Source of the DNA: Stenotrophomonas sp. 169
GTDB taxonomy: Bacteria; Pseudomonadota; Gammaproteobacteria; Xanthomonadales; Xanthomonadaceae
Length of the DNA: 64,000 nt
Assembly: GCF_014621775.1 (NCBI RefSeq)
Contig: NZ_CP061204.1
Coordinates: 248,001 to 312,000, forward strand
Direction: 5' to 3'
Shown here piece by piece: positions 45,052 to 53,931 of this stretch; position 1 is the stretch's first letter; the number at the start of each line of letters is the position of its first letter. The notes under the pieces were generated by a model. The model saw nothing but the letters and a program-made list of their open reading frames with translations. It searched no databases and was not told the DNA's origin. Position numbers and translations under genes: made by a program.

Positions 45052-45621
45052 ATGCCCCAGCTGGACGCCCACGACGGTGCCGACGCGCGCCGCCTCGACG
45101 CCCTGCTCGAACAGGTGGCGGCGCAGGATCGGCCGGCCTTCGATGCGCTGTACCAGCAGTCTGCGGGCCGTCTGTTCGCTATCTGCCTGCGCCTGTTGCG
45201 CGACCGCGGTGAAGCCGAGGACGTGCTGCAGGAGGTCTTCGTGACCGTCTGGCACAAGGCCCCGCGCTTCGACCGCAGCAAGGCATCGGCGATGACCTGG
45301 CTGTCCATGCTGGCGCGCAACCGGGCCATCGACCGCCTGCGTGCAGCGCCCCCGCGCGCGCTGGACGATGTGTCCATCGCCGAGGAACTGCCGGACGGTG
45401 ATCTGCAACCGGCGCAGTTGGCCGAGCACAACGATGAAAGTGCACGGCTGACGGCCTGCCTGCAGGCGCTGGAACCGCGGCGGCGCAGTCTGATACGCGC
45501 TGCTTTCCTGGATGGCGCCAGCCACGATGAACTGGCGCGCCGTCTTGCCACACCCCTGGGCACGGTCAAGAGCTGGATCCGCCGTGGCCTGTCCCAGTTG
45601 CGGGTATGCCTGGAACCATGA
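45052..45621 (+). CDS. ECF family RNA polymerase sigma factor (SigK-like)
   Basis: The 189-residue protein has sigma region 2 (about residues 30-95; LLRDRGEAEDVLQEVFVTVW, then FDRSKASAMTWLSMLARNRAIDRLR in parts) and region 4 (about 130-185; LDGASHDELARRLATPLGTVKSWIRRG). The group that pairs with RskA-type anti-sigma factors includes SigK. The ATG at 45052 has GCGGAG upstream; longer starts are unsupported. The stop overlaps the anti-sigma start by four bases. It probably drives the downstream lipid operon in response to an envelope or oxidative signal (inference). Confidence 0.9.
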   Translation: MPQLDAHDGADARRLDALLEQVAAQDRPAFDALYQQSAGRLFAICLRLLRDRGEAEDVLQEVFVTVWHKAPRFDRSKASAMTWLSMLARNRAIDRLRAAPPRALDDVSIAEELPDGDLQPAQLAEHNDESARLTACLQALEPRRRSLIRAAFLDGASHDELARRLATPLGTVKSWIRRGLSQLRVCLEP

Positions 45622-46391
45622 ACATCCGAGACCTCCAACAGGAAGACGAACAGCCACCCAGCGCCGATCAGTTGGCCGGTGAGTACGTGCTGGGCGTGCT
45701 GGAAGCCGGGCAGCGTGCCGACGCCGAGCAGCGGATCAGCGCCGATGCAGGCTTCGCGCGACTGGTGAGTCAGTGGGAAGTGCGGCTGGCGCCCTTGCTC
45801 GAGGAAGTCGGCAGCGCGCCGGTGCCTGCGCATGTCTGGCTGCGCGTCCGCCGCGAACTGGGCTGGGCGGCCTTCGATGCGGCGCCCGCTCCCCGTCCGT
45901 GGAAACGTACCGGCTTCTGGCAGGGCGCGACGGCGCTGGCGGCGGCGTTGGCGTTGGTCGCGGTGTTCACCCGCCCGGCACCCGAGCAGCCGTTGCCGAC
46001 TCCGGTCGCCACGACGCCGACGCCGGTACCGGCCAGCGAGCCGGAGCAGGCCACCCGCCCGGTTACCCCGCTGCTGCATGACGATGGGCGAGCCGGCTGG
46101 CTGGCCTCCGTGGATGCCGCACTGGGCAAGGTGCTGATGGTGCCGGTGCCCAGTGCAGCCGACGCGCAGGGCCGTGCACCAGAGCTGTGGGTGATCCCGG
46201 CCGGCGGCGCGCCGATATCGCTGGGCCTGGTGTCCAATGACCGCGCCCACACGGTGGACGTGCCGACCGAACTGCGCGCTGCGCTGGTCAACGGCTCGGT
46301 GCTGGCCATCACCCTGGAGCCCACCGCAGGCGCACCGCATGCCGCGCCGACCGGGCCGGTGGTCGCCAAGGGAGATATCGCCAACCTGTAG
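45618..46391 (+). CDS. RskA-type membrane anti-sigma factor
   Basis: The 257-residue protein has an N-terminal sigma-binding region with LAGEYVLGVLEAGQRADAE (about residues 20-38), one transmembrane helix (about 104-120, ATALAAALALVAVF), a proline-rich stalk, and a periplasmic RskA domain. It should hold the ECF sigma factor at the membrane until a signal is sensed. There is no zinc-binding HXXXCXXC, so it is not a ChrR/ZAS-type anti-sigma. The ATG overlaps the sigma stop (ATGA), showing translational coupling. Confidence 0.88.
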   Translation: MNIRDLQQEDEQPPSADQLAGEYVLGVLEAGQRADAEQRISADAGFARLVSQWEVRLAPLLEEVGSAPVPAHVWLRVRRELGWAAFDAAPAPRPWKRTGFWQGATALAAALALVAVFTRPAPEQPLPTPVATTPTPVPASEPEQATRPVTPLLHDDGRAGWLASVDAALGKVLMVPVPSAADAQGRAPELWVIPAGGAPISLGLVSNDRAHTVDVPTELRAALVNGSVLAITLEPTAGAPHAAPTGPVVAKGDIANL

Positions 46392-46393
46392 GG

Positions 46394-46415
46394 GTCCGGA
46401 ATTTATTTTCCGGAC
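46394..46415 (+). terminator. Short hairpin between anti-sigma and desaturase genes
   Basis: GTCCGGAA (46394-46401) and TTCCGGAC (46408-46415) form an 8-bp stem around TTTATT, three bases past the anti-sigma stop. It may reduce read-through into the lipid genes, which then need their own promoter. Confidence 0.5.
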
Positions 46416-46476
46416 ACTGCATCCACACGGCCGTTGTCATCGTATCTCCTGTCAGTAGCTCCAGGAGGGATGCACG

Positions 46477-47439
46477 ATGTCGGCCACACCTGCTTCACCC
46501 CCGCGCCGCCCGCGGCGCTGGTCCACCCTGCTGCGCTGGTTCGACACCGATGCGCGGTCGCCTGCGGCTGCAGAATCGGCCGACCCGGACGGTCATCGCA
46601 TCGACTGGCTGCGGGCAATTCCGTTCGTGGGCCTGCATCTGGCCTGCGTGGCCGTGATCTGGGTAGGGGTGTCCTGGGTAGCCGTGGCCGTGGCCGTCCT
46701 GCTTTACGCGGTGCGCATGTTCGCCATCACCGCGTTCTACCATCGTTACTTCTCCCACCGCACCTTCCATACCTCGCGTGTCGTGCAGTTCCTGTTCGCC
46801 CTGATCGGGGCGTCCAGCGTGCAGCGTGGCCCGTTGTGGTGGGCTGCCCACCATCGCAACCACCACCGCCACGCCGACCAGCCGCTGGATCCGCATTCGC
46901 CGCGCGAGCAGGGCTTCTGGTGGAGCCACATGGGCTGGTTCCTGACCCGTGAGGGCTTCCGCACCGACTGGTCGCGCATCCCCGACCTGGCCAAATACCC
47001 GGAACTGCGCTGGCTGGACCGGTTCGACACCCTCGTACCGGTCGCCTTGGCCGCCGCGCTGTTTGGCCTGGGCGCGCTGTTGCAGCACGTTGCGCCGTCG
47101 CTGGGCACTACGGGGCCGCAGATGCTGGTGTGGGGCTTCTTCGTGTCCACCGTGGTGCTGTTCCATGCCACGGTGACGATCAACTCACTCGCCCATCGCT
47201 TCGGCAAGCAGCGCTACGACACCGGCGATGACAGCCGCAACAACCTGTGGTTGGCCCTGCTGACCTTTGGCGAGGGCTGGCACAACAACCATCACTTCTT
47301 CCCCGGCACGGCCCGCCAAGGCTTCCGCTGGTACGAAGTGGACATCACCTGGTACGGGCTCCGGCTGATGCAGGCGCTGCGCCTGGTGAACGGCCTGAAG
47401 CCGGTTCCCGCCTGGGTGCTGGCCAAGGCGAGGAGCTGA
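46477..47439 (+). CDS. Membrane acyl-CoA/fatty acid desaturase
   Basis: The 320-residue membrane protein has the three histidine boxes of the delta-9-type desaturases: HRYFSH, HRNHHRH and HNNHH, plus about four transmembrane helices. It introduces a double bond with O2 and a di-iron centre. CCAGGAGG precedes the ATG at 46477. It starts a run of nine co-directional genes and is one base away from the next gene, so it is part of the operon. Unsaturated acyl chains are the substrates needed by the two cyclopropane-synthase-like enzymes downstream. Confidence 0.92.
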   Translation: MSATPASPPRRPRRWSTLLRWFDTDARSPAAAESADPDGHRIDWLRAIPFVGLHLACVAVIWVGVSWVAVAVAVLLYAVRMFAITAFYHRYFSHRTFHTSRVVQFLFALIGASSVQRGPLWWAAHHRNHHRHADQPLDPHSPREQGFWWSHMGWFLTREGFRTDWSRIPDLAKYPELRWLDRFDTLVPVALAAALFGLGALLQHVAPSLGTTGPQMLVWGFFVSTVVLFHATVTINSLAHRFGKQRYDTGDDSRNNLWLALLTFGEGWHNNHHFFPGTARQGFRWYEVDITWYGLRLMQALRLVNGLKPVPAWVLAKARS

Positions 47440-47440
47440 C

Positions 47441-48721
47441 ATGCGCATCGCCGTGATCGGGTCGGGCATCGCAGGATTGGCGAGCGCCTGGTGGCTGGAC
47501 CGCCAGCATGAGGTCACCCTCTTCGAAGCAAACGACTATCTGGGTGGCCATACCCACACGCACGCGGTGCAGGTGGATGGCCGCACCGTGGCGGTCGATA
47601 CCGGCTTCATCGTCTTCAATCCCCAGCACTATCCGCTGCTGACCGGCCTGTTCGACGAACTGCAGGTGGCCTCGCAGCCGACCACCATGAGCTTTTCCGC
47701 CCACAGCGAACGCAGCGGTGTCGAGTACAACGCGACCTCGTTGAACACGTTGTTCTGCCAGCGCCGCAACCTGGTGTCGCCGCGTTTCTGGGGGATGCTC
47801 GGCGACCTGCGCCGCTTTTATCGCGAGGCACCGGCATTGCTCGAAGGCGATGAAGCCGGTCCGACGCTGGGCCAGTACCTGCACGATCATCACTATGGCG
47901 AGGCCTTCATAGAGGAACACATGCTGCCGATGGCCTCGGCGCTGTGGTCATCGCCGGCCAGCACGGTGCGCGATTTCCCGGCGCGCTATCTGGTGCAGTT
48001 CATGGCCAATCACCAGATGCTGCAGATCAGCGCGCGCCCGGAATGGCGCGTGGTGCAGGGCGGATCGGCACGGTATGTGGATGCGCTGCGCCGCCGCTGG
48101 CAGGTGCGCGAGCGGCTGGAGTGCCCCGTGCTGGCGGTGGAACGGCTGGCCGATGGCGTACTGATCCACAGTGCGGCCGGTGCCGAAGGCTTCGACCACG
48201 TCGTGATGGCCTGCCACAGCGACCAGGCACTGGCGCTGCTGCAGGATCCTGACGCGGTGGAACGCGGTGTGCTGGGCGCCATCCGCTACCAGCAGAACGA
48301 GGTGGTGTTGCACACCGATGCCAGCCTGCTGCCGCGCAACCGGAAGGCGTGGGCCGCCTGGAACGCCCACGTGCCGCGCGACCCGTCGCAGGCCTGCACG
48401 GTGAGCTACTGCATGAACCTGCTGCAGGGCCTGGATACGCCGACACCCCTGGTGGTGACCCTCAATCGCAGTGAGGCCATTGATCCGTCGAAGGTGCTGC
48501 GCCGCCTGCGGTACGCGCATCCGGTGCACGATCACGCCATGGTGCGCGCACAGCGCCGCTGGCATGAAGTGCAGGGACGCCGCCACACCTGGTTTGCCGG
48601 CGCCTATTGGGGGTGGGGTTTCCACGAGGATGGCATCCGCAGCGCACGCCGCGTGGTGGACGCCCTGCATGCCGTCAGTGCCGAAACGCACTGGCCGCAG
48701 CGCGAGGCAAGCACGGTATGA
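47441..48721 (+). CDS. FAD-dependent oxidoreductase (amine oxidase/desaturase-like)
   Basis: The 426-residue flavoprotein has an N-terminal dinucleotide-binding motif GSGIAGLASAWWL and the following LFEANDYLGGHTHTH block of the amine-oxidase superfamily. Members of this exact type regularly sit beside DUF1365 and cyclopropane-synthase-like genes. In furan-fatty-acid producers a related flavoprotein desaturates a methylated acyl chain, a possible role here. It is one base after the desaturase gene and overlaps DUF1365 by four bases (ATGA). Confidence 0.85.
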   Translation: MRIAVIGSGIAGLASAWWLDRQHEVTLFEANDYLGGHTHTHAVQVDGRTVAVDTGFIVFNPQHYPLLTGLFDELQVASQPTTMSFSAHSERSGVEYNATSLNTLFCQRRNLVSPRFWGMLGDLRRFYREAPALLEGDEAGPTLGQYLHDHHYGEAFIEEHMLPMASALWSSPASTVRDFPARYLVQFMANHQMLQISARPEWRVVQGGSARYVDALRRRWQVRERLECPVLAVERLADGVLIHSAAGAEGFDHVVMACHSDQALALLQDPDAVERGVLGAIRYQQNEVVLHTDASLLPRNRKAWAAWNAHVPRDPSQACTVSYCMNLLQGLDTPTPLVVTLNRSEAIDPSKVLRRLRYAHPVHDHAMVRAQRRWHEVQGRRHTWFAGAYWGWGFHEDGIRSARRVVDALHAVSAETHWPQREASTV

Positions 48722-49485
48722 GCAACAGCGCGATCTACCGCGGACACGTCGTGCACCGTCGGCACCTGCCGCATGCGCATGCGTTCCGCTACCCGATCGC
48801 GCAGCTTCTGCTGGATCTGGATGAAGTGGACACCGTATTCGACCGACGCTGGTTGTGGTCGGTGGGTCGCCGCAACCTGGCCGAGTTCCGTCGCAGTGAC
48901 TACCTGGGCGACCCGGATCAGCCACTGGCCGAGGCGGTGCGTGACCGCGCTGAAGCGGTGCTGGGCCATCGTCCGGTCGGCCCGGTACGCCTGCTTGCCC
49001 ACCTGCGGCATGCCGGCCATGTGTTCAACCCCGTGAGTTTCTATTACTGCCACGCCGCCGATGGCGAGACCCTGGACTGCATCGTCGCCGAAATCACCAA
49101 TACGCCCTGGAAAGAGCGCCATGCCTATGTGCTGCCGGTAGCCGATGCGGAGACGCGTGGCCGTGCGCTGCGCTGGCGCTTCGACAAGCAGTTCCATGTC
49201 TCGCCCTTCATGCAGATGGACTGTCGCTACGACTGGCGCTTCACCGTACCCGGCGACGACCTGCGCGTGCACATGCAGGTGTGGCGCGAAGGGCAGCGGC
49301 AGTTCGATGCAACGCAATCGATGCAGCGGCGTGCGCTGGACGGCCCCGGTTTGGCGAGCGTGCTGGCCCGACATCCGCTGATGACCCTGCAGGTGGTGGG
49401 CGCGATCCACTGGCAGGCAGTGCGGCTCTGGCTCAAACGCAATCCCGTACATGACCACCCTTCGCTTGCAGGCAAAAACCAATGA
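48718..49485 (+). CDS. DUF1365 family protein
   Basis: The 255-residue protein matches DUF1365: IYRGHVVHRRHLPHAHAFRY at the N-terminus, then RLLAHLRHAGHVFNPVSFYY and NTPWKERHAY. The function is unknown, but the family is strongly associated with flavin oxidoreductases and cyclopropane synthases in stress-regulated lipid operons. It overlaps both neighbours by four bases, so synthesis of the three proteins is coupled. Confidence 0.9.
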   Translation: MSNSAIYRGHVVHRRHLPHAHAFRYPIAQLLLDLDEVDTVFDRRWLWSVGRRNLAEFRRSDYLGDPDQPLAEAVRDRAEAVLGHRPVGPVRLLAHLRHAGHVFNPVSFYYCHAADGETLDCIVAEITNTPWKERHAYVLPVADAETRGRALRWRFDKQFHVSPFMQMDCRYDWRFTVPGDDLRVHMQVWREGQRQFDATQSMQRRALDGPGLASVLARHPLMTLQVVGAIHWQAVRLWLKRNPVHDHPSLAGKNQ

Positions 49486-50735
49486 ACGACATGAGCCACC
49501 GCATCGCCCTGCCCCAACCCGGTCGCTTGGACGCATTCCTGCGCCGGCAGCTGCTGGCCAAGCTGGCACCGCTGCAGGGCGGCTGCCTGCAGGTGCGTGA
49601 CGCGCTGGGCGAAGTGCAGCTCGGCGTGGCGGGCAGCGGGCCCATCGTGACCGTGACGGTCGACGATCCTGCGTTCTATCGCGCCGTGGCGACGCAGGGC
49701 AGCGTCGGCGCCGGCGACAGTTACATCCGCGGCCAGTGGCGCTGCAACGACTTGGTCGCGCTGGTGCAGTTGCTGGTTCGCAACCGCGACCTGCTCGACG
49801 GGGTGGAGCGCGGTCCGGCGCGGATGGGGGGTTGGATGCTGAAAGCCTGGGCGTACCTGCGCCGCAATACGCGCGAGGGCAGCCGACGCAACATCGCGGC
49901 GCATTACGACCTGGGTAACCCGTTCTTTTCGTTGTTCCTGTCCGACGACCTGATGTACTCCTCGGCGCTGTATGAAGACGGCGATACCCTGGAGCAGGCC
50001 TCGCAACGCAAGCTGGCCCGCATCTGCGAGCAGCTGCAGTTGAAGCCGACCGACCGCGTGGTGGAGATCGGCACCGGCTGGGGTGGCTTCGCGCTGTATG
50101 CCGCACGCCATATCGGCTGCCATGTCACCACCACCACCATATCGGTGGAACAGCACGCACTGGCCAGCCAGAGGATCGAAGCGGCCGGGCTCAGTGATCG
50201 CGTGACGCTGCTGCTGAAGGACTACCGCGACCTGGAGGGGCAGTACGACAAGCTGGTGTCCATCGAGATGATCGAGGCGATCGGCGCGCAGTACCTGCCG
50301 ACCTACTTCGCTACGCTGACCCGCCTGCTGAAACCAGAGGGCCTGGCCCTGCTGCAGGCGATCACCATCGAAGACGAGCGCTACCAGCAGGCACGACGCA
50401 GCGTGGACTACATCAAGCGCTTCGTGTTTCCCGGCAGCTTCATCCCGTCCATCAACGCCATCCTGGCGGCGAAGACGCACAGCAGCGACCTGCAGCTGAT
50501 CGGCCAGCACGACTTCGGCTATTCCTATGCACTGACGTTGCGCACATGGCGCACGCGCTTCATGGCGCAGTTGCCGGCAGTGCGTGCGCAGGGGTTCGAC
50601 GAGAACTTCATCCGCATGTGGGAGTTCTACCTGGCGTATTGCGAAGGCGGTTTCCTGGAGCGGTCGATCGGCGTGTCGCATCTTCTGATGGCACGCCCGG
50701 GCTACCGTCCCGTTGCGCTGAGCGGAACGCGCTGA
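49482..50735 (+). CDS. Cyclopropane-fatty-acyl-phospholipid synthase-like methyltransferase (first copy)
   Basis: The 417-residue protein has the full CFA synthase layout: an N-terminal domain of about 120 residues, AHYDLGNPFFSLFLSDDLMYSS, the SAM site VEIGTGWGGFALYAA, TTTISVEQHALA, and SIEMIEAIGAQYLPTYF. It methylates unsaturated acyl chains of membrane phospholipids using SAM, giving cyclopropane or methylated chains. It overlaps DUF1365 by four bases and is followed by DUF2878 after one base. Confidence 0.9.
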   Translation: MNDMSHRIALPQPGRLDAFLRRQLLAKLAPLQGGCLQVRDALGEVQLGVAGSGPIVTVTVDDPAFYRAVATQGSVGAGDSYIRGQWRCNDLVALVQLLVRNRDLLDGVERGPARMGGWMLKAWAYLRRNTREGSRRNIAAHYDLGNPFFSLFLSDDLMYSSALYEDGDTLEQASQRKLARICEQLQLKPTDRVVEIGTGWGGFALYAARHIGCHVTTTTISVEQHALASQRIEAAGLSDRVTLLLKDYRDLEGQYDKLVSIEMIEAIGAQYLPTYFATLTRLLKPEGLALLQAITIEDERYQQARRSVDYIKRFVFPGSFIPSINAILAAKTHSSDLQLIGQHDFGYSYALTLRTWRTRFMAQLPAVRAQGFDENFIRMWEFYLAYCEGGFLERSIGVSHLLMARPGYRPVALSGTR

Positions 50736-50736
50736 C

Positions 50737-51291
50737 ATGCATTTCTGGGGCAACGTGATCGGCAACCAGCTGGTCTGGTTCTGCGCGGTGGCCGGGGCCG
50801 GCCGCGGCCAGTACTGGCCGGCCGTGCTGGCCGCCACGGCCTACATCGTCAGCCAGTTGCTGCTGTCGGCACATCCGAGCATCGAGCTGAAGCTGATGGC
50901 GGTGGCGATCATCTGCGGGCTGCTAGTCGACGGTGTGGCCGGTGCCAGCGGGCTGGTGGTGTACGCCGCCTTAACCCCGGCCGTGTGGCTCGCCCCTGTG
51001 TGGATTCTCGCGTTGTGGGCATCGTTCGCGATGACCTTGACGGTCTCTTTCGCTGCCCTGCAGCGACAGTGGAGGCTGGCCGCCTTGGTCGGCCTGCTGC
51101 TGGCCCCGCTGGCGTATCTGTCTGCTGCGCGGGGATTTTCTTCAGTGGCCTTCGCCGCGCCGGCATGGCGGGGCATCGCCGTGCTCGGCATTGGCTGGTC
51201 GCTGGCACTGCCTGCCCTGGCCGCCTGTGCGCGGCGATGGCAGCCGCCGTATCAACGCAGCGCCCGGCTGCAATCAGGAGAGGGTCGATGA
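50737..51291 (+). CDS. DUF2878 membrane protein
   Basis: The 184-residue protein has about five transmembrane helices and the DUF2878 start (GNVIGNQLVWFCAVAGAGRG). Function is unknown. The family appears in the same lipid operons as DUF1295 and CFA synthase. It starts one base after the first CFA-synthase gene and overlaps the DUF1295 gene by four bases. Confidence 0.85.
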   Translation: MHFWGNVIGNQLVWFCAVAGAGRGQYWPAVLAATAYIVSQLLLSAHPSIELKLMAVAIICGLLVDGVAGASGLVVYAALTPAVWLAPVWILALWASFAMTLTVSFAALQRQWRLAALVGLLLAPLAYLSAARGFSSVAFAAPAWRGIAVLGIGWSLALPALAACARRWQPPYQRSARLQSGEGR

Positions 51292-52082
51292 AGCTGTTGT
51301 GGTGGGTATGGTTGTATGCGGCCGTGGTGATGAGCTGGGGTTGGTGGTGGCAACGTCGCAACGAGAATATCGGTGTCGTGGATGTGCTGTGGGCAAAGAG
51401 TGTGGCGGCCGCCGCGCTGCTGCTGGCGCTGCTGGGGGAAGGCGCGCTGCTGCCGCGGATGGCGCTGGGCGTGCTGGGCGGGCTGTGGGGAGCCCGCTTG
51501 GCGCTCCACCTGTGGCAGCGCGTGCGCAGCGAGGATGAAGACGGCCGCTACCGTTACCTGCGCGAGCACTGGAACGGGCACCAGGGCAAAATTTTCGGCT
51601 TCTTCCAGGCGCAGGCGCTGCTGGTGGTGCTGTTCGCGCTGCCCTTCATCGCCGTGGCGCTCAACCCGCGCACTGACGGCGTGGGTTGGGTGATCGCGGC
51701 GGCGGTGGTGTGGTTGGCGAGCGTCGGCGGTGAAGGCCTGGCCGACCGCCAGCTGGCCCGCTTCCGCGCCAAGCCGGAGAACAAGGGCCGTACCTGCCGC
51801 GATGGGCTGTGGCGCTACTCACGGCACCCCAACTACTTCTTCGAGTGGCTGCACTGGTTCACCTACGTGCTGCTCGCGGTGGGTTCGCCGCTCTGGTGGT
51901 TGTCGTGGTCCGGTCCGCTGGTCATGTACGTGTTCCTGCGCTGGTTGAGCGGTGTGCCCTTCACCGAAAAACAGGCGCTGCGCAGCCGCGGTGATGACTA
52001 CCGCGAGTACCAGCGCACCACCTCGATGATCTTCCCGTGGTTTCCCCGCAAATCTGCTGCATCCAAGGAGTTCCGCCCATGA
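51288..52082 (+). CDS. DUF1295 membrane protein (steroid-5-alpha-reductase-like)
   Basis: The 264-residue membrane protein has about six helices and the DUF1295 C-terminal pattern CRDGLWRYSRHPNYFFEWLHW, which resembles the NADPH-binding end of steroid 5-alpha-reductases and isoprenylcysteine methyltransferases. A reductase role in lipid modification is possible but unproven. The start is the ATG at 51288 (TCAGGAGAGG upstream), overlapping DUF2878 by four bases. Its TGA overlaps the next ATG. Confidence 0.9.
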   Translation: MKLLWWVWLYAAVVMSWGWWWQRRNENIGVVDVLWAKSVAAAALLLALLGEGALLPRMALGVLGGLWGARLALHLWQRVRSEDEDGRYRYLREHWNGHQGKIFGFFQAQALLVVLFALPFIAVALNPRTDGVGWVIAAAVVWLASVGGEGLADRQLARFRAKPENKGRTCRDGLWRYSRHPNYFFEWLHWFTYVLLAVGSPLWWLSWSGPLVMYVFLRWLSGVPFTEKQALRSRGDDYREYQRTTSMIFPWFPRKSAASKEFRP

Positions 52083-53152
52083 GCACCGATATCCAGAGTC
52101 TGCCTGCGGCCGACTACGCGCCGGGGCTGACCGGCCTGGCAGAACGTGGCCTGCTGCCTGATGCGCTGCTGCGCCTGGGCATCCGCCAGCAGTGCGCACA
52201 GCGCCTGCGCGAAGAGCAGGAAGGCGGTACCGATGCGCAGTCCGCGCGCTTCTCCGAGCGTATCGCCGAGCTGGCCGGCAGCCCACTGGCACTGCATGTG
52301 GACGCCGCCAACCGCCAGCACTACGAGGTACCCGCCGCGTTCTTCGAGGCCTGCCTGGGCAAGCGCCTGAAATACAGCAGCTGCTATTACCGCACCGGCC
52401 ATGAAACGCTCGACCAGGCCGAGGAGGCCATGCTGGAACTGTATGCCGAGCGTGCGGGTCTGGCAGACGGTCAGGACATCCTGGAGCTGGGCTGCGGCTG
52501 GGGGTCGTTGACGTTGTGGATGGCCGAACGTTATCCGAACGCGCGCATCACCGCCGTGTCCAACTCCAACGGCCAGCGGACGCATATCGAAGCGCAGTGC
52601 AAGGCGCGCCGGTTGGGCAATGTCACGGTGCTGACGCGCGATGTGAACCACTTGGAGCTGCCCGAGCGCGCGTTTGATCGCGCGATCTCCATCGAGATGT
52701 TCGAGCACATGCGCAACTACGACCGCCTGCTGGGCCGCATCGCCGGTTGGCTGCGCAGCGACGGCGCGCTGTTCGTGCATATCTTCGTGCATCGCACGCT
52801 GATGTATCCCTTCGAGACCCAGGGGGATGACAACTGGATGGGGCGGCATTTCTTCACCGGTGGCCTGATGCCCGCCGCCGATACCCTGCTGCATTTCCAG
52901 CACGACCTGCTGCTGCAGCAGCGTTGGCTGCTGGACGGCACGCACTACGAGCGCACCGCCAACCATTGGCTTGCCAACCAGGACAGCCAGCGCGATGCGC
53001 TGATGCCCGTGCTGCGGCAGACCTACGGCGATGCCGCTGCCGCGCTGTGGTTCCAGCGCTGGCGGATGTTCTGGATGGCGTGTGCCGAGCTGTTCGGCTA
53101 TGAAAACGGCCAGCAGTGGCAGGTCGCCCATTATCTGTTCCGTCCCCGCTGA
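52079..53152 (+). CDS. Cyclopropane-synthase-like SAM methyltransferase (second copy)
   Basis: The 357-residue protein is a shorter, diverged member of the family. It has HYEVPAAFFEACLGKRLKYSS and the SAM site LELGCGWGSLTLWMAE, followed by SIEMFEHMRNYDRLL. It lacks the long N-terminal domain of the first copy. The pairing of a full-length and a short form suggests different acyl substrates or successive steps. AAGGAG lies seven to eight bases before the ATG at 52079. The start overlaps the DUF1295 stop by four bases. Confidence 0.88.
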   Translation: MSTDIQSLPAADYAPGLTGLAERGLLPDALLRLGIRQQCAQRLREEQEGGTDAQSARFSERIAELAGSPLALHVDAANRQHYEVPAAFFEACLGKRLKYSSCYYRTGHETLDQAEEAMLELYAERAGLADGQDILELGCGWGSLTLWMAERYPNARITAVSNSNGQRTHIEAQCKARRLGNVTVLTRDVNHLELPERAFDRAISIEMFEHMRNYDRLLGRIAGWLRSDGALFVHIFVHRTLMYPFETQGDDNWMGRHFFTGGLMPAADTLLHFQHDLLLQQRWLLDGTHYERTANHWLANQDSQRDALMPVLRQTYGDAAAALWFQRWRMFWMACAELFGYENGQQWQVAHYLFRPR

Positions 53153-53163
53153 AGGAGAACGCC

Positions 53164-53697
53164 ATGCGTCTGTACAGCCTGCTTCCCGTCGTTGCGATGG
53201 CACTATCGGCCAGTGCCTGTTCGTCCAGCCCCGAGCGGCCGCTGCCGCGTGCACCGCAGGTCGATGTGCCACGTTTCATGGGCGACTGGTACGTCATCGC
53301 GCAGATTCCCACCTTCATCGAGCGCAAGGCCTTTGATTCGGTGGAAACGTACGCACTGCGTCCGGATGGCCGCATCCAGACGACCTTCACCTACCGCAAG
53401 GGCAGTTTCCAGGCCCCGGTGAAGACGATGCACCCTGTCGGTCGGGTGGAGAAAGAAGGCAACGGCGCCGTGTGGGGCATGCAGTTCATCTGGCCGATCC
53501 AGGCCGAGTATGTGATCTCGTGGCTGGACGCGGATTACCAGCAGACCATCGTGGCGCGCAGCAAGCGTGACTACGTGTGGTACATGGCGCGCACCCCGCA
53601 GGTCAGCGACAGCGACTACCAGCAAGCGATCGAGCGCATCGCCGCGATGGGCTACGACACCAGCAAGATCCGCCGCGTCCCGCAATCAAACCGCTGA
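53164..53697 (+). CDS. Lipocalin family lipoprotein (Blc-like)
   Basis: The 177-residue protein has a lipoprotein signal (MRLYSLLPVVAMALSASAC, lipobox SASAC) and the lipocalin motif FMGDWYVIAQIPTFIERKAF, with ISWLDADYQQTIVAR and a C-terminal arginine block. Blc-type lipocalins sit in the outer membrane and bind lysophospholipids or fatty acids. It ends the lipid operon, 11 bases after the second methyltransferase, with GAAGGAG upstream. A role in moving or repairing damaged lipids fits the context. Confidence 0.9.
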   Translation: MRLYSLLPVVAMALSASACSSSPERPLPRAPQVDVPRFMGDWYVIAQIPTFIERKAFDSVETYALRPDGRIQTTFTYRKGSFQAPVKTMHPVGRVEKEGNGAVWGMQFIWPIQAEYVISWLDADYQQTIVARSKRDYVWYMARTPQVSDSDYQQAIERIAAMGYDTSKIRRVPQSNR

Positions 53698-53703
53698 ACG
53701 GCG

Positions 53704-53793
53704 GCAGAGCCGACTTCAGTCGGCTGTCTTCGAAGCCCAGGTAGAGCCGACTTCAGTCGGCTGCCCCGAAGCCGACTGAAGTCGGCTCTGCCA
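53704..53793. repeat. SMAG-type REP cluster (3 copies)
   Basis: Copies at 53704-53726 (GCAG instead of GTAG), 53741-53764 and an inverted copy at 53769-53793 (ending CTGCC). They close the lipid operon. Confidence 0.85.
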
Positions 53794-53931
53794 CCCCATC
53801 CCAACCCGCCCACGGCACACTCCACCCAACCCGCCCACACCCCACCACACCCCACAAACTGCGCCACCCATCTCATGCCGTGAGAGGCACACTTGCCATA
53901 ATCGGAGCCGTATCCAGCAGAGGGTCGGCCC

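Noticed and set aside
46394..46446. TGCATCC-16-CGTATC as an ECF-dependent promoter for the desaturase operon
   Set aside because: It resembles some ECF promoters, but no similar pair was found upstream of the sigma gene itself, so the match is not supported enough to annotate.
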